A DNA stretch of 64,000 nucleotides from an uncultured Erysipelotrichaceae bacterium. GTDB lineage: Bacteria; Bacillota_I; Bacilli_A; Erysipelotrichales; Erysipelotrichaceae. The notes under the pieces were generated by a model. That model searched no databases and had not been told where the DNA came from. It was given only the letters and a program-made list of their open reading frames with translations. Of the stretch, positions 33,817 through 42,348 are shown in pieces. The position numbers and the translations under genes were made by a program. The DNA lies in the NCBI GenBank assembly GCA_949744505.1, contig CATJXY010000017.1:1-64000 (forward strand), given 5' to 3'. Positions within the stretch are counted from its first letter, which is position 1, and each line of letters starts with the position of its first letter.

Positions 33817-34557
33817 TTATTCCAGAGTTTTTTCAATTGTATCGCCTTTGTAAGTGAGTGTCATATCTTGTGTGATTGAGAAATCGTCACAGATGAAATA
33901 ATGATATGTAATTTCTACTAACTCTTCTCGATACCAATACACCGTCTGTTTTAACAATGGAATTGCATCTGTCTGCAATTTTTCTTGTTGATCGGATGTT
34001 GCAGCAGTTGCACATATTTCGATATGACTTTTTTCTCTGAAAATCTGTTTTGACTTCAATAATTCACTAAAGGAACCATTGAGATCCAAAGGATTGATTT
34101 CAGGTAAAACATCAGCACTAAAATATGTATAACTAATACAGATCGGACGACCATCTGCATATCTCAATCGCTCAAAATAATGAAGATAATCAGCGTGCTT
34201 AAACAAGGAGCGATACGGGTGATCAAGGTTTGATGTTTTGATAAGGGAATATTTGAGAAGTTCTGTTTTTGAAACGAAACCGGCACGTTTCATTAATTTT
34301 GTGAAACTCTCATGAATTGCAAGTGATTTTTTGATTGTCGGTTTTTCACTTGCTACAAAGCTTCCCCGTTTTGGATAACGCACAATATACCCATCGATCA
34401 TAAGCTGGTTCATTGCTTTGTTATAAGTCAGATAACTAACATTGAACTGCTCTTCAAACCATTCTTCTTTTGGCAATCGTTGATTCGGTAACAGATGCCC
34501 ATTTAAAATTTCTTCTTTAATGTAATCGTAAATTTTTTTATATTTTATCTCTGCCAT
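33817..34557 (-). CDS. GntR-family regulator, HutC/UTRA type
   Basis: 246 aa. The N-terminal winged helix (KYKKIYDYIKEEILNGHLLPNQRLPKEEWFEEQFNVSYLTYNKAMNQLMIDGYIVRYPKRGSFVA, residues 4-68) is a normal GntR HTH and the rest is a UTRA ligand domain (HYFERLRYADGRPICISYTYFSADVLPEI). ATG 34557 has no ribosome binding site, and TATAAT on the minus strand (34564-34569) ends only 6 bp before it, so the mRNA may be leaderless. The palindrome near the -10 matches one in the PTS promoter opposite, so this protein probably represses both. Sugar phosphates usually bind UTRA domains. Confidence 0.9.
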   Translation of the reverse strand: MAEIKYKKIYDYIKEEILNGHLLPNQRLPKEEWFEEQFNVSYLTYNKAMNQLMIDGYIVRYPKRGSFVASEKPTIKKSLAIHESFTKLMKRAGFVSKTELLKYSLIKTSNLDHPYRSLFKHADYLHYFERLRYADGRPICISYTYFSADVLPEINPLDLNGSFSELLKSKQIFREKSHIEICATAATSDQQEKLQTDAIPLLKQTVYWYREELVEITYHYFICDDFSITQDMTLTYKGDTIEKTLE

Positions 34558-34562
34558 GCATT

Positions 34563-34574
34563 TATTATATACTA
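34563..34574. promoter_or_regulatory. GntR -10 region with operator-like palindrome
   Basis: TATTATATACTA overlaps the minus-strand TATAAT (34564-34569) and differs by one base from the TAGTATATACTA found at 34762-34773. A regulator binding both would repress its own gene and the PTS genes. Confidence 0.6.
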
Positions 34575-34743
34575 TTTGAATGGAAAAATAAAGAAATACA
34601 TATAAAATAAATGAAAAAATAATTATTTTTGTAAAAAATGGAAGATATTATCTGGAATAATGCTATTTGGACAAGTAAAACAAGCTGTTAAATAATTTTT
34701 TGCATTTTAATGTATATTATATTTTAATTTTAAATATATTATA

Positions 34744-34773
34744 TTGACTAATTATTTTATATAGTATATACTA
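34744..34773 (+). promoter_or_regulatory. PTS operon promoter with GntR operator
   Basis: TTGACT (34744-34749) and TATACT (34767-34772) with a 17-bp spacer. The perfect 12-bp palindrome TAGTATATACTA (34762-34773) covers the -10. Confidence 0.7.
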
Positions 34774-34816
34774 AATTCACGAGATCTCTTACATTATTAT
34801 AGGAAAAGGAGGGTAT

Positions 34817-35608
34817 ATGGAAGTATCTATCATTCAGATTATTGCAATTTGTTGTGTGGCGACTATTGGTATTTTAGACCAATTTGCGACTCAGCTCGGA
34901 TTTTATTCACCATTGTTTTCAGGAACACTCACAGGTTTGATTTTAGGCAATATTGAAATTGGATTAAGTGTTGGGGCAACATTACAATTAATGTCATTAG
35001 GTATGGCTCATTATGGTGGAGCGACAATTCCGGATTATTTCTCAGCATCTATTTTAGGAACAGCGTATGCAATTATGTCTAATCAAGGAGCTGAATATGG
35101 AATCGGTTTAGCAATTCCGGTTGCATTGTTACTGACACAACTGGATATTTTGGCTAGAATGAGTCATTCAATTTGTAAGCATCGTATGGATCAAGCTATT
35201 GAACAACTCAATTTTAAAAAAATCTTATCATGGCATATCTTCGGAGCAGCTACATGGGCATTATCGAGGGTTCTTCCGGTTTTTGTCGGATTGGCATTTG
35301 GAGAAGCAATCATTTCATTGATTAATTCATTTTTACCGGGATGGCTTATGAATGGATTGTCGGCAGCCGGAGCAATATTGCCGGCTTTAGGAATAGCAAT
35401 TTTGTTAAGATATTTGCCGGCAAAACAAGAATTTGCATATTTTATCATTGGCTTTGTTTTGATTGCTTATTTCGGTAGTATGATTTCAATTTTAGGTGTT
35501 GCTTTGGTTGGTTTGGCGTTAGCACTTTTAAGATGGAAAATGATTCAAAAAGAAACTGTTTTTGAGATGGGGAATGCTTATGAAAACGAGGTGGAAATCG
35601 ATGAATAA
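34817..35608 (+). CDS. Mannose-family PTS IIC component
   Basis: 263 aa and very hydrophobic. It has the EII-Man IIC signature GATLQLMSLGMAHYGGATIPDYFSASILGTA and about eight membrane segments. It forms the transport channel with IID for sugars of the mannose/sorbose/N-acetylgalactosamine group. GGAGGGTAT precedes ATG 34817. IID overlaps its last codons and IIB follows, but no IIA gene is in the operon, so IIA must be supplied from elsewhere. The divergent GntR gene is the likely regulator. Confidence 0.92.
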   Translation: MEVSIIQIIAICCVATIGILDQFATQLGFYSPLFSGTLTGLILGNIEIGLSVGATLQLMSLGMAHYGGATIPDYFSASILGTAYAIMSNQGAEYGIGLAIPVALLLTQLDILARMSHSICKHRMDQAIEQLNFKKILSWHIFGAATWALSRVLPVFVGLAFGEAIISLINSFLPGWLMNGLSAAGAILPALGIAILLRYLPAKQEFAYFIIGFVLIAYFGSMISILGVALVGLALALLRWKMIQKETVFEMGNAYENEVEIDE

Positions 35609-36398
35609 GATCAGTGAAAAAACATTAAAAAAAGTAATTTGGAGAAATATGTTTGCATTGCAATGGTCTTGGAATTATGAAACCATGCAAGGTTCAGGAT
35701 ATGGGTGGGTTGTGCTACCTGTATTACGTGAATTATATAAAGATGATGATTTGAAAAAAATGTTACATACTGAAAGTTCTTATTTCAATACCACTCCGGT
35801 AATGTCACATTTGATTGTCGGTGCAGATTTAGCGCTTCAAGAACAATTTGGCATGGATAGTGAAGAAACAATCATTGGATTAAAAACTGGATTAATGGGA
35901 CCTTTTGCCGGAATCGGAGATACTATTTTCTTGACAATTTATCGTGCCGTATTCTTCTCGATTGCCGCTTATTTGGCACTATCCGGTACAGCAATCGGTT
36001 TACTTATTCCGATTATTTCGGGAATTGGTATTATTGCGATTCGTTACCACTTCACGATGTATGGTTATAAAAAAGGAAAAGAATTAGCGGAATCATTTGG
36101 GAATTCACTTTCTAAAATAACAGAGTGTGCGGCTGCATTAGGATTGACAGTAGTAGGAGGATTAATCCCTTCTGTTATAAAGTGGAAATTCAATTTGACA
36201 TTCCTTATCGGTGAAAAAGAATTCATCGTGCAAGAATATCTGGATAAGATTATGCCGGGATTAGTACCGTTGTTAATTGTTGGGCTAAGTTATTGGTTAT
36301 TAGGGAAGAAATGGATGAATTCTACGAAATTAATTTTTGTACTTTTAGCACTGGGTCTTTTGTTAGGGAACTTAAAACTTTTATTTGGATTGGAGTAG
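35601..36398 (+). CDS. Mannose-family PTS IID component
   Basis: 265 aa from ATG 35601, which follows GAGGTGGAAATCG within the IIC gene and overlaps the IIC end by 8 bp; an earlier in-frame ATG lacks a site. The N-terminal VIWRNMFALQWSWNYETMQGSGYGWVVLPVLRELY and the GLMGPFAGIGDTIFLTI block are diagnostic of EII-Man IID. It works with IIC in the membrane. Confidence 0.93.
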   Translation: MNKISEKTLKKVIWRNMFALQWSWNYETMQGSGYGWVVLPVLRELYKDDDLKKMLHTESSYFNTTPVMSHLIVGADLALQEQFGMDSEETIIGLKTGLMGPFAGIGDTIFLTIYRAVFFSIAAYLALSGTAIGLLIPIISGIGIIAIRYHFTMYGYKKGKELAESFGNSLSKITECAAALGLTVVGGLIPSVIKWKFNLTFLIGEKEFIVQEYLDKIMPGLVPLLIVGLSYWLLGKKWMNSTKLIFVLLALGLLLGNLKLLFGLE

Positions 36399-36407
36399 GT
36401 GAAAAAA

Positions 36408-36881
36408 ATGGGTATTGTACACGCAAGAGTTGATGAACGATTAATTCATGGTCAAGTTGCAATGGTTTGGTGTCGAGTGACAAACTGTCAGCGAATCGTT
36501 GTCGCAAATGATGATGCAGTAAAGAATAAAATGCTGGCAAATGTTTTGGTGATGTCAAAGCCTGCCGGTATCAAGCTCTCGATTTTATCGCTTAATAAGA
36601 CGATTGAAAAATTTGAAACTAATTTTTACGGTGATGAAAACATATTATTAATTACAAAAACAATTGATGATATGAAAGCATTGTATGATCGTGGATTAAA
36701 GATTTCTTCTTTTAATGTCGGTAATGTTGCCGGGAAAAATGATAGTATTATGATTAAAAAAAGTGTATGGTTAACAAATGAAGAAATTGAAGTTTTGCGT
36801 GATTTGATGAGTAAGGGAGTTATGATAACGGCACAAATGCTTCCGGATGAACCCAATTGTTCTATTGAGTCTTATTTATAA
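36408..36881 (+). CDS. Mannose-family PTS IIB component
   Basis: 157 aa from ATG 36408, for which AGTAGGTGA is a better site than the GTG at 36399. The active-site region RVDERLIHGQV holds the phospho-accepting histidine (about residue 12). DDAVKNKMLANVLVMSKPAG and EEIEVLRDLMSKGVMITAQMLPDE are family-typical. It passes phosphate from IIA to the sugar; the IIA partner is absent from this operon. Confidence 0.92.
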   Translation: MGIVHARVDERLIHGQVAMVWCRVTNCQRIVVANDDAVKNKMLANVLVMSKPAGIKLSILSLNKTIEKFETNFYGDENILLITKTIDDMKALYDRGLKISSFNVGNVAGKNDSIMIKKSVWLTNEEIEVLRDLMSKGVMITAQMLPDEPNCSIESYL

Positions 36882-36934
36882 TATGATAACCGATAAAAAC
36901 GATTAGACTCAATTATAGTAGAATGGAATAGTAA

Positions 36935-37000
36935 AAAAGCTGTAACTTTTATAGAATGTTTCTTTTAATGAAATTTTCTATTGTTACAGCTTTTATTTTT
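36935..37000 (+). terminator. Terminator of the PTS operon
   Basis: AAAAGCTGTAAC (36935-36946) and GTTACAGCTTTT (36983-36994) are exact complements with a long loop, followed by ATTTTT. Confidence 0.78.
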
Positions 37001-37071
37001 AATTCCATTGATACAGCATCAGAAAAGTTATCCACTATTTTAGTGGCATTCCTTTGAACGATATCGAATGT

Positions 37072-37533
37072 TTATTTTAAAATCACATTCCAATTGTCAT
37101 TTTCAACTTCATAGATGAATTCAGTCAAATCTTCTTTTTCAAATACGGATAAGAGTTCTTCGAAGTCATCGACTGTTTGATAATCGGAAATATGATCTCT
37201 ATCTATCCATAAGACTTCACCTTCTTCAGAAGATTGAAGGTAGCCCTCAAATTCATCTGTTTTAAACAGAAATACGAGATATCGTCCATTTTCAATAGGA
37301 AATTGTTTGATTCCACAAAGGTGTGGATGCTTGATACTTAATCCTGTTTCTTCTTTCATTTCACGGATAACGGAATCTATAATGGATTCTCCTTTTTCAA
37401 CATGACCTCCCGGCAAAGCATAACCGTGCCACTTTTTGGAAGTTCTGTTTTGTAAGAGTATTTTGTTATTTTGATATATAAGACATAGTGTTGTCAGTTC
37501 AACCTTTTCAGTTCTTCTCATTTGTGTTCTCAC
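37072..37533 (-). CDS. MutT-like NUDIX hydrolase
   Basis: 153 aa. The Nudix box is complete (GGHVEKGESIIDSVIREMKEETGL, about residues 43-66: G, E, REMKEETG). The N-terminal LCLIYQNNKILLQNRTSKKWHGYALPGGHVE and length resemble 8-oxo-dGTP diphosphatase-like (MutT/YjhB) proteins, but the substrate is not certain. The ATG at 37533 has no strong ribosome binding site. It is monocistronic. Confidence 0.82.
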   Translation of the reverse strand: MRTQMRRTEKVELTTLCLIYQNNKILLQNRTSKKWHGYALPGGHVEKGESIIDSVIREMKEETGLSIKHPHLCGIKQFPIENGRYLVFLFKTDEFEGYLQSSEEGEVLWIDRDHISDYQTVDDFEELLSVFEKEDLTEFIYEVENDNWNVILK

Positions 37534-37590
37534 TTTCTTTAAACCTGTTTAATTTTAACATAAAGAAAGTGAAGAATAAATTGTTAGTAT

Positions 37591-38010
37591 TTAATCAATA
37601 GGTATGAAATGTTTTTGTTTGGATTTATCTTCTGTTTCGGCAGGGAATTCAACGGTAAGTTCTCCATTTTCAAAACGAGCTTTGATATCTTCCTGTTTGA
37701 TGGATTCTCCCACAAAAAATTTTCTTGAACAAGTCCCGAAATAACGCTCTTGATGAATGAACTTTCCGTTTTCATCTTTTGTTTCATTACTTGATGTGCG
37801 ACTGGCCTCAATGCGGAGCGTGCCATCTTTGAGTTCAAGTTTGATATCTTCTTTTTTATATCCCGGAAGTTCCATGTTCAGTGTATAGTTTCCATCTTTT
37901 AAACGAATATCGGTTTTCATCAATTGATTGGTTGTCGATAGAGAATTTTTTGTGCCAAAACTGTCTGTGAATTCATCTTCAAATAAATTGAATCGTGGTA
38001 TTAATTTCAT
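37591..38010 (-). CDS. Hsp20/alpha-crystallin small heat-shock protein
   Basis: 139 aa from ATG 38010, which follows GAAGGAGGTAATATTG; an in-frame ATG 39 bp earlier lacks a site. Residues about 35-130 form the alpha-crystallin domain (TDIRLKDGNYTLNMELPGYKKEDIKLELKDGTLRIEA, GTCSRKFFVGESIKQEDIKARFENGELTVEFP). The C-terminal HFIPID approximates the IxI anchoring motif. It is an ATP-independent holdase that binds unfolding proteins. I did not find a CIRCE element. Confidence 0.9.
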   Translation of the reverse strand: MKLIPRFNLFEDEFTDSFGTKNSLSTTNQLMKTDIRLKDGNYTLNMELPGYKKEDIKLELKDGTLRIEASRTSSNETKDENGKFIHQERYFGTCSRKFFVGESIKQEDIKARFENGELTVEFPAETEDKSKQKHFIPID

Positions 38011-38305
38011 CAATATTACCTCCTTCTTTATTAGTATAATTTTTTGCATAAAAGATATTCTTAATATTAATTACCAATTTACGTTAATTTTTCTTTATTA
38101 TCCCATAAGTTCACAAATGTTAGAATGTCTCATATTTACGGATTTTTTTAACTTTTCAACAATGATATAGGGAAGTTTCCGGAACCGTATTTTCTTATTC
38201 TTGCAATGCTTCAAGCTTATCTGATGGTTTTTGGCAACATGACAAGGACAACTAAGTGTAATTCGTTGCAGGAATCAAGAAAAAAGTAAATCTTTTTTTG
38301 TCAAA

Positions 38306-38340
38306 TTAAAAAAGCTCTTACAAAATATAGATTTTGTAAG
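38306..38340 (-). terminator. Minus-strand terminator downstream of the surface protein
   Basis: CTTACAAAAT (38317-38326) and ATTTTGTAAG (38331-38340) form a perfect stem with TTTTTTAATTT after it on the minus strand. The only gene reading toward it is the surface protein ending at 38553. Confidence 0.7.
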
Positions 38341-38479
38341 AACTAATGGAATAGCATATTTTGTTGTGGTTGATAAGCTATAAAAGGGAGCTTGCGAATA
38401 TTGTTTTGTATTTAAGATGTTCCATGTGGCAAGATTCCTCTTCAATGCATCATTTTATTAAAGCTTTAATTTTGTTTTA

Positions 38480-38528
38480 TTGGAAATCGTGCTGATGTAT
38501 TCCTCTGACGTCGGTACACGATTTCCAA
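38480..38528. repeat. 12-bp inverted repeat after the surface protein gene
   Basis: TTGGAAATCGTG (38480-38491) and CACGATTTCCAA (38517-38528) are exact complements around a 25-bp loop. It lacks a clear T-run, so it may be a first hairpin protecting the mRNA end. Confidence 0.55.
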
Positions 38529-38552
38529 AATATCTTTTATGTCCTTTTATAA

Positions 38553-40874
38553 TCAATCCCTGTTTTCTTTTAGCTTCTTCTCTGTGATTAGAAGAATACC
38601 GAATGCTGATAATACAGCTGTTATACCCCACAAGAAAAGATTTGTTGCATCGCCTGTTTGAACACCGATCTGTTCGTTATTGCCTTTTTCCGGTTTGCTT
38701 GGTTCATCCGGTTTATCCGGAATTAACGGTGTATCTTTTTCTTTTACAGTAACGGTAATCGTTCTTGTACTTGAAGCTCCTTTACTGTCGGTTACTTTGT
38801 AAGTTACTATGTATGTTCCTGTCTTTGTTGTATCTACGGTATTTTCCAAGACTTCGATTACATTTGTAAGGTCACCATCTTCTTTATCAGAAGCAGTAAC
38901 ACCGTCTAATGGATTGAATGTATCTCCGATTGGAAGTGTTTTATCACTTGCATTGATTATAGGAAGTTCATTTGGTTCTTCTATTTTCGGATTGACAGTC
39001 AAGGTAATTTCAATGTCTGTTACAGTATTATAATTAACTGTATCTGTTGGTGTATATGTTACTTTGAATGTATTTATTCCGACATTTCCAACAGAAGTTG
39101 TTAGAGCATCCTGCCATGTAAAATCATCTGGAAGTTTTACATCTGCAAGTGTTTGCCCGACAGTTGCAATCAAGCCGGATGGTACATTATACATTGGGGT
39201 AGCCTTACTGATTGTGAACTCTTTCCAATCAGTTTCTGTACCTTTATAGCTATCATTTTCTGCAACGATTGCTTTCACTCGATATGTTCCTACATTTATT
39301 GGAGCGGTATCAATATCTTTCCAGTCATTACCGTCTTTTGCTTGATACGAGAACACAGTGTTTCCTGCACCTTCTGTAACGGTATAATCATTTGGTGATA
39401 ATGATGTAGCTTTACCATCATAGGTTTTATCTAATTTGAAATCGCCTTTGAATGAAATAGTGCTATCAGCTTTTTCTGTTGCTGCCGGTAAAGTGATAAT
39501 CACGTCACTTGTTGGCGTACCCAATATAGTCAACTGTGTATTGCTATCTCTTGTTACACTGATTCCATTTGAACTTGGAACAGTATAATCTGGTGGGAAA
39601 TAATAACCACTATCGGCTATTACGGTAATATTTGATATTGCACCAATTAAATTACTTTGCACAGCATTATTGGATGTGACACTCATATTCTGATCGGTAT
39701 TGACTTTAATGTTATACCCGTTTCCTTGCTGTGTTATTTCCGTTGCATAAGTGATATTGTCCGCTGTCATTTCTAGCCATATTTTACAATTATCAAAGTC
39801 AGCTAATGTATTGCTCATTTCATTGGCAAAGACTATATCACTATTTGATACTTTCTTTGCCCATGCACCATCTTTATTCTGTACTACAAGATAAGTATTC
39901 TCATTTACAACATCTGTTACAGCGATACTTTGTTTTAATTTACTAAGGATTGCAGTTCCAAGTACATTTTCTGTCTGATATCGTAGTGTAAAAGCACCAC
40001 TTCCATCAACTATTTGCAATGTCAACTCCCCTTCTGATGAAACTGCTGGCACAGCCGATGCAAAAATCACAGATGACAGATTTAATTCAAAAGCAGGCGT
40101 CAAATCATGAATATTATTAACAAGCCCATGATCCACATAACCTTTACTCTGCCAAGTGGTCAGTGCACCATTATAAGAATCATAATTAGTAGCCATATTA
40201 GGCGTGCGAAGCCAAATATCACGCTTACTTTCCCAGTAAGCATTATCTACACGAAGTCCCTCATTTAATTTTTCTAAGCTGTTTGCTCCTACGGTAATAT
40301 ATTCATCACGAGTCTTTTCAGCATTGGCAAGATATAGTTTATCTCTTGTAGAATATACACTATTATTCAATGAATCTACCGTATAAATTGTTGTCTCATT
40401 CATCAATTTTTGTTCAGTTTTTGAAAAATAGGAATCATCTGTTTCCATATCTTTTAGCTTTTTCCTAATCCTACTGGATCCATAATGGTTTGGATAGACT
40501 TCGGTAATCATTATATCCTCTGGGTAAGTACAATTCCAGTTTATATCATATTGTTTATTATTAATGTAATCAACTTCAAAAATTGCATTAAATAAGAGTC
40601 GCTTTGCCGCAAACAATGTTATACTATCTCCACCTTGATTTCCTGCAATCCACCATTGTTGTTTGTTTTTTCCAAAATAAACTTTTGCGGCTTTTGTTTC
40701 TCCGTCAGTGTCGTCAGTATTGAATTTTTTTAAGTCATCTATAGTTGCAAACTGTGTATCATCTGGAAGTTCCGATGCATGAACTGGTGTACTAAATTGT
40801 GTAAATGCTGTTATTGTCATTACTGTCGTGAGTAGCAGAGCATTAACTTTCTTTTTGAATTTCCTTTGTTTCAT
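38553..40874 (-). CDS. Sortase-anchored multi-domain surface protein
   Basis: 773 aa. A signal peptide (cut after VHA, residue 33) is followed by a domain with the DIWLRTPNMATNYDSYNGALTTW pattern seen in DUF6273-type Firmicute surface proteins. Repeated beta-sandwich domains follow (SFKGDFKLDKTYDGKATSLSPNDYTVTE, about 490-560) and an Ig-like DUF5011 domain (LPIGDTFNPLDGVTASDKEDGDLTN, about 645-715). The C-terminus is a Pro-rich spacer, VQTGD (about 738-742), a membrane helix and a basic tail; VQTGD is a variant of LPxTG. It should be displayed on the cell wall. Just upstream on the minus strand is a serine recombinase. Confidence 0.82.
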   Translation of the reverse strand: MKQRKFKKKVNALLLTTVMTITAFTQFSTPVHASELPDDTQFATIDDLKKFNTDDTDGETKAAKVYFGKNKQQWWIAGNQGGDSITLFAAKRLLFNAIFEVDYINNKQYDINWNCTYPEDIMITEVYPNHYGSSRIRKKLKDMETDDSYFSKTEQKLMNETTIYTVDSLNNSVYSTRDKLYLANAEKTRDEYITVGANSLEKLNEGLRVDNAYWESKRDIWLRTPNMATNYDSYNGALTTWQSKGYVDHGLVNNIHDLTPAFELNLSSVIFASAVPAVSSEGELTLQIVDGSGAFTLRYQTENVLGTAILSKLKQSIAVTDVVNENTYLVVQNKDGAWAKKVSNSDIVFANEMSNTLADFDNCKIWLEMTADNITYATEITQQGNGYNIKVNTDQNMSVTSNNAVQSNLIGAISNITVIADSGYYFPPDYTVPSSNGISVTRDSNTQLTILGTPTSDVIITLPAATEKADSTISFKGDFKLDKTYDGKATSLSPNDYTVTEGAGNTVFSYQAKDGNDWKDIDTAPINVGTYRVKAIVAENDSYKGTETDWKEFTISKATPMYNVPSGLIATVGQTLADVKLPDDFTWQDALTTSVGNVGINTFKVTYTPTDTVNYNTVTDIEITLTVNPKIEEPNELPIINASDKTLPIGDTFNPLDGVTASDKEDGDLTNVIEVLENTVDTTKTGTYIVTYKVTDSKGASSTRTITVTVKEKDTPLIPDKPDEPSKPEKGNNEQIGVQTGDATNLFLWGITAVLSAFGILLITEKKLKENRD

Positions 40875-40949
40875 CTTGTTTTCATCTTCCTTTCAATTTA
40901 AATTAGGATATTCACTTTAAGATAAAAAGATAGGAAGTTAAAAAGTGGG

Positions 40950-40980
40950 CATGGCACAAAAAGCAGACATTTTGTGCCGA
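40950..40980 (+). repeat. CATGGCA hairpin repeat, copy 1
   Basis: CATGGCA at 40950-40956 starts a perfect stem: GGCACAAAA (40953-40961) with TTTTGTGCC (40970-40978). A related copy lies at 41065-41095. Confidence 0.6.
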
Positions 40981-41064
40981 GTGTGGTATCATTTAATGTA
41001 GGATGATAAAGGATAAAAACAGAGGGTTTAAATGTGAATCAGTACAAAAAAAATGAATTTTAGA

Positions 41065-41095
41065 CATGGCATAGAAAGTCTACTTTTTTATACCG
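41065..41095 (+). repeat. CATGGCA repeat, copy 2
   Basis: CATGGCATAGAAAG followed by a T-rich arm and ACCG, in the same order as copy 1 with several base changes. It lies 5 bp past the recombinase stop, 115 bp from copy 1 in direct orientation. Confidence 0.55.
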
Positions 41096-41099
41096 TTTT

Positions 41100-41705
41100 C
41101 TATATCTTTTGTTGCTGATAACGCTCTATCCACCTTGCAAATGTGGTGTGATGAGCTTTTAATCGTCGCCCGCCCTCACGCATGCTGATTTCCCCGGTTT
41201 CCCATAGTCGATAGATTTCTTCAAATTCTTTCGGGAAATCATGTTTGGGTCTTCCGAATCGAATGCCTTTTTCTTTGGCAATTCGTATTCCTTCTGCTTG
41301 TCTTTGTTTTGTATTCTCTCGTTCAATCTGCGCAACATAAGAAAGTATCTGCAATACCAGATCCGCTATAAATTTTCCCGTAATGCCGTTCACTTGGTTT
41401 CTGGTATCAAGTAAAGGAAAATCCAGCACAATCAGTTCAATATCCTTTACTTTTGTCAGATAGCGCCATTGTTCTAATATCTCATCATAATCACGACCCA
41501 GACGGTCTATGGACTTAATATAAAGCTCGTCGCCTGCTTTTAATTTTCTCACTAGCTTTTGATAATTCTCTCGTTCAAAGTTTTTTCCGGACTGTTTGTC
41601 AATAAACATTTGTTTTTGCGTTAAGCCCGAACCTAGCATGGCTTCTACCTGTCTTGCTATATTTTGGTCTTTACTTGAAACTCGGATATATGCGTATTTT
41701 GCCAT
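41100..41705 (-). CDS. Serine recombinase of the resolvase/invertase family
   Basis: 201 aa from ATG 41705, preceded by AAAGGAGGAATTTTTATT; the longer in-frame start 93 bp upstream lacks a site. The catalytic Ser is in YIRVSSKDQN (about residue 10), with RLGRDYDEI and the ERENTKQRQAEGIRIAKEKGIRFGRP segment of small serine recombinases. The C-terminal 45 residues form an HTH (MREGGRRLKAHHTTFARWIE). It could invert, resolve or excise DNA. Repeated hairpin motifs just downstream and a 12-bp inverted repeat around its own start (41718-41729 and 41777-41788) are candidate sites. Confidence 0.9.
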   Translation of the reverse strand: MAKYAYIRVSSKDQNIARQVEAMLGSGLTQKQMFIDKQSGKNFERENYQKLVRKLKAGDELYIKSIDRLGRDYDEILEQWRYLTKVKDIELIVLDFPLLDTRNQVNGITGKFIADLVLQILSYVAQIERENTKQRQAEGIRIAKEKGIRFGRPKHDFPKEFEEIYRLWETGEISMREGGRRLKAHHTTFARWIERYQQQKI

Positions 41706-41717
41706 AATAAAAATTCC

Positions 41718-41788
41718 TCCTTTGTTATTATTTACAAAAGAAATTATAATCACGGTATTAGAATAAAAAATGAATAAATAACAAAGGA
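41718..41788. promoter_or_regulatory. Inverted repeat around the recombinase promoter
   Basis: TCCTTTGTTATT (41718-41729) and AATAACAAAGGA (41777-41788) are exact complements. The left arm covers the recombinase ribosome binding site, so this may be an operator or a crossover site. Confidence 0.5.
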
Positions 41789-41790
41789 AA

Positions 41791-41814
41791 GTGTGCATTT
41801 TTAAGCCTGCACAC
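41791..41814. repeat. Hairpin next to the recombinase gene
   Basis: GTGTGCA (41791-41797) and TGCACAC (41808-41814) form a perfect stem. On the minus strand it is followed by TTTCC, so it may end transcription of the remnant ORF. Confidence 0.5.
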
Positions 41815-41824
41815 TGTTATAAAT

Positions 41825-42157
41825 CTAGCCTATAATCTTCCGGTTGCTACCCTTATGTAATACTAACTCAAACTGTGATACCTGTCTTGCCTTTGCCTGC
41901 TTGTTAATAAATCTCGTGGCAACAAATACGGGATTGACTAATTCAGAATAGAGATAATTCTTACCGATAGGTTCAAGTGTATTTCTCAATGCATAATAAG
42001 CAAGCTCATTTTTTGTGGTTGTTGAGTAGAGATTGAAGAATATTCCTAAAAATGCGGTTACATCGGTTTTTATCTTATATCTATTCTTGATATCGAAACG
42101 GATGTGTTTTTGATGTGACTCTCCATATCTCGGGCAATTTTTTATATCAAAGCCCAA
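41825..42157 (-). pseudogene. Unrecognised ORF remnant next to the recombinase
   Basis: A 110-aa frame starting with TTG at 42157; the frame opens a little further upstream with no good ATG. It encodes a mix of charged and aromatic residues (RFDIKNRYKIKTDVTAFLGIF, KNYLYSELVNPVFVATRFINKQ). I do not recognise a family. The lack of a start and ribosome binding site, and its position beside a recombinase, suggest a leftover piece of a mobile element gene. It could also be non-coding. Confidence 0.3.
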
Positions 42158-42348
42158 TCTGTAATCGTGTTTTAATATTGCTAAGTCCTTAAATATGCCG
42201 TAAAATCAATAGGTTTGATAGAAAGTTGAAATAAATGATTTTTATAAATTCTTAAATAAGTTAAGAAATATTTAAGTGATACCCCTTATTAATTATTTGC
42301 ATTGAAGTGTCGATTGGTTTAAAATTAAAAAAGTCAGGAGGGAAAGCG

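Larger units (their letters stand above)
38011..38552. other. Intergenic region with hairpins
   Basis: About 540 bp between the hsp20 promoter side and the surface-protein stop. It contains the hairpins at 38317-38340 and 38480-38528 (listed separately), a few TATAAT-like strings and no open frame with a credible start. Confidence 0.45.
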
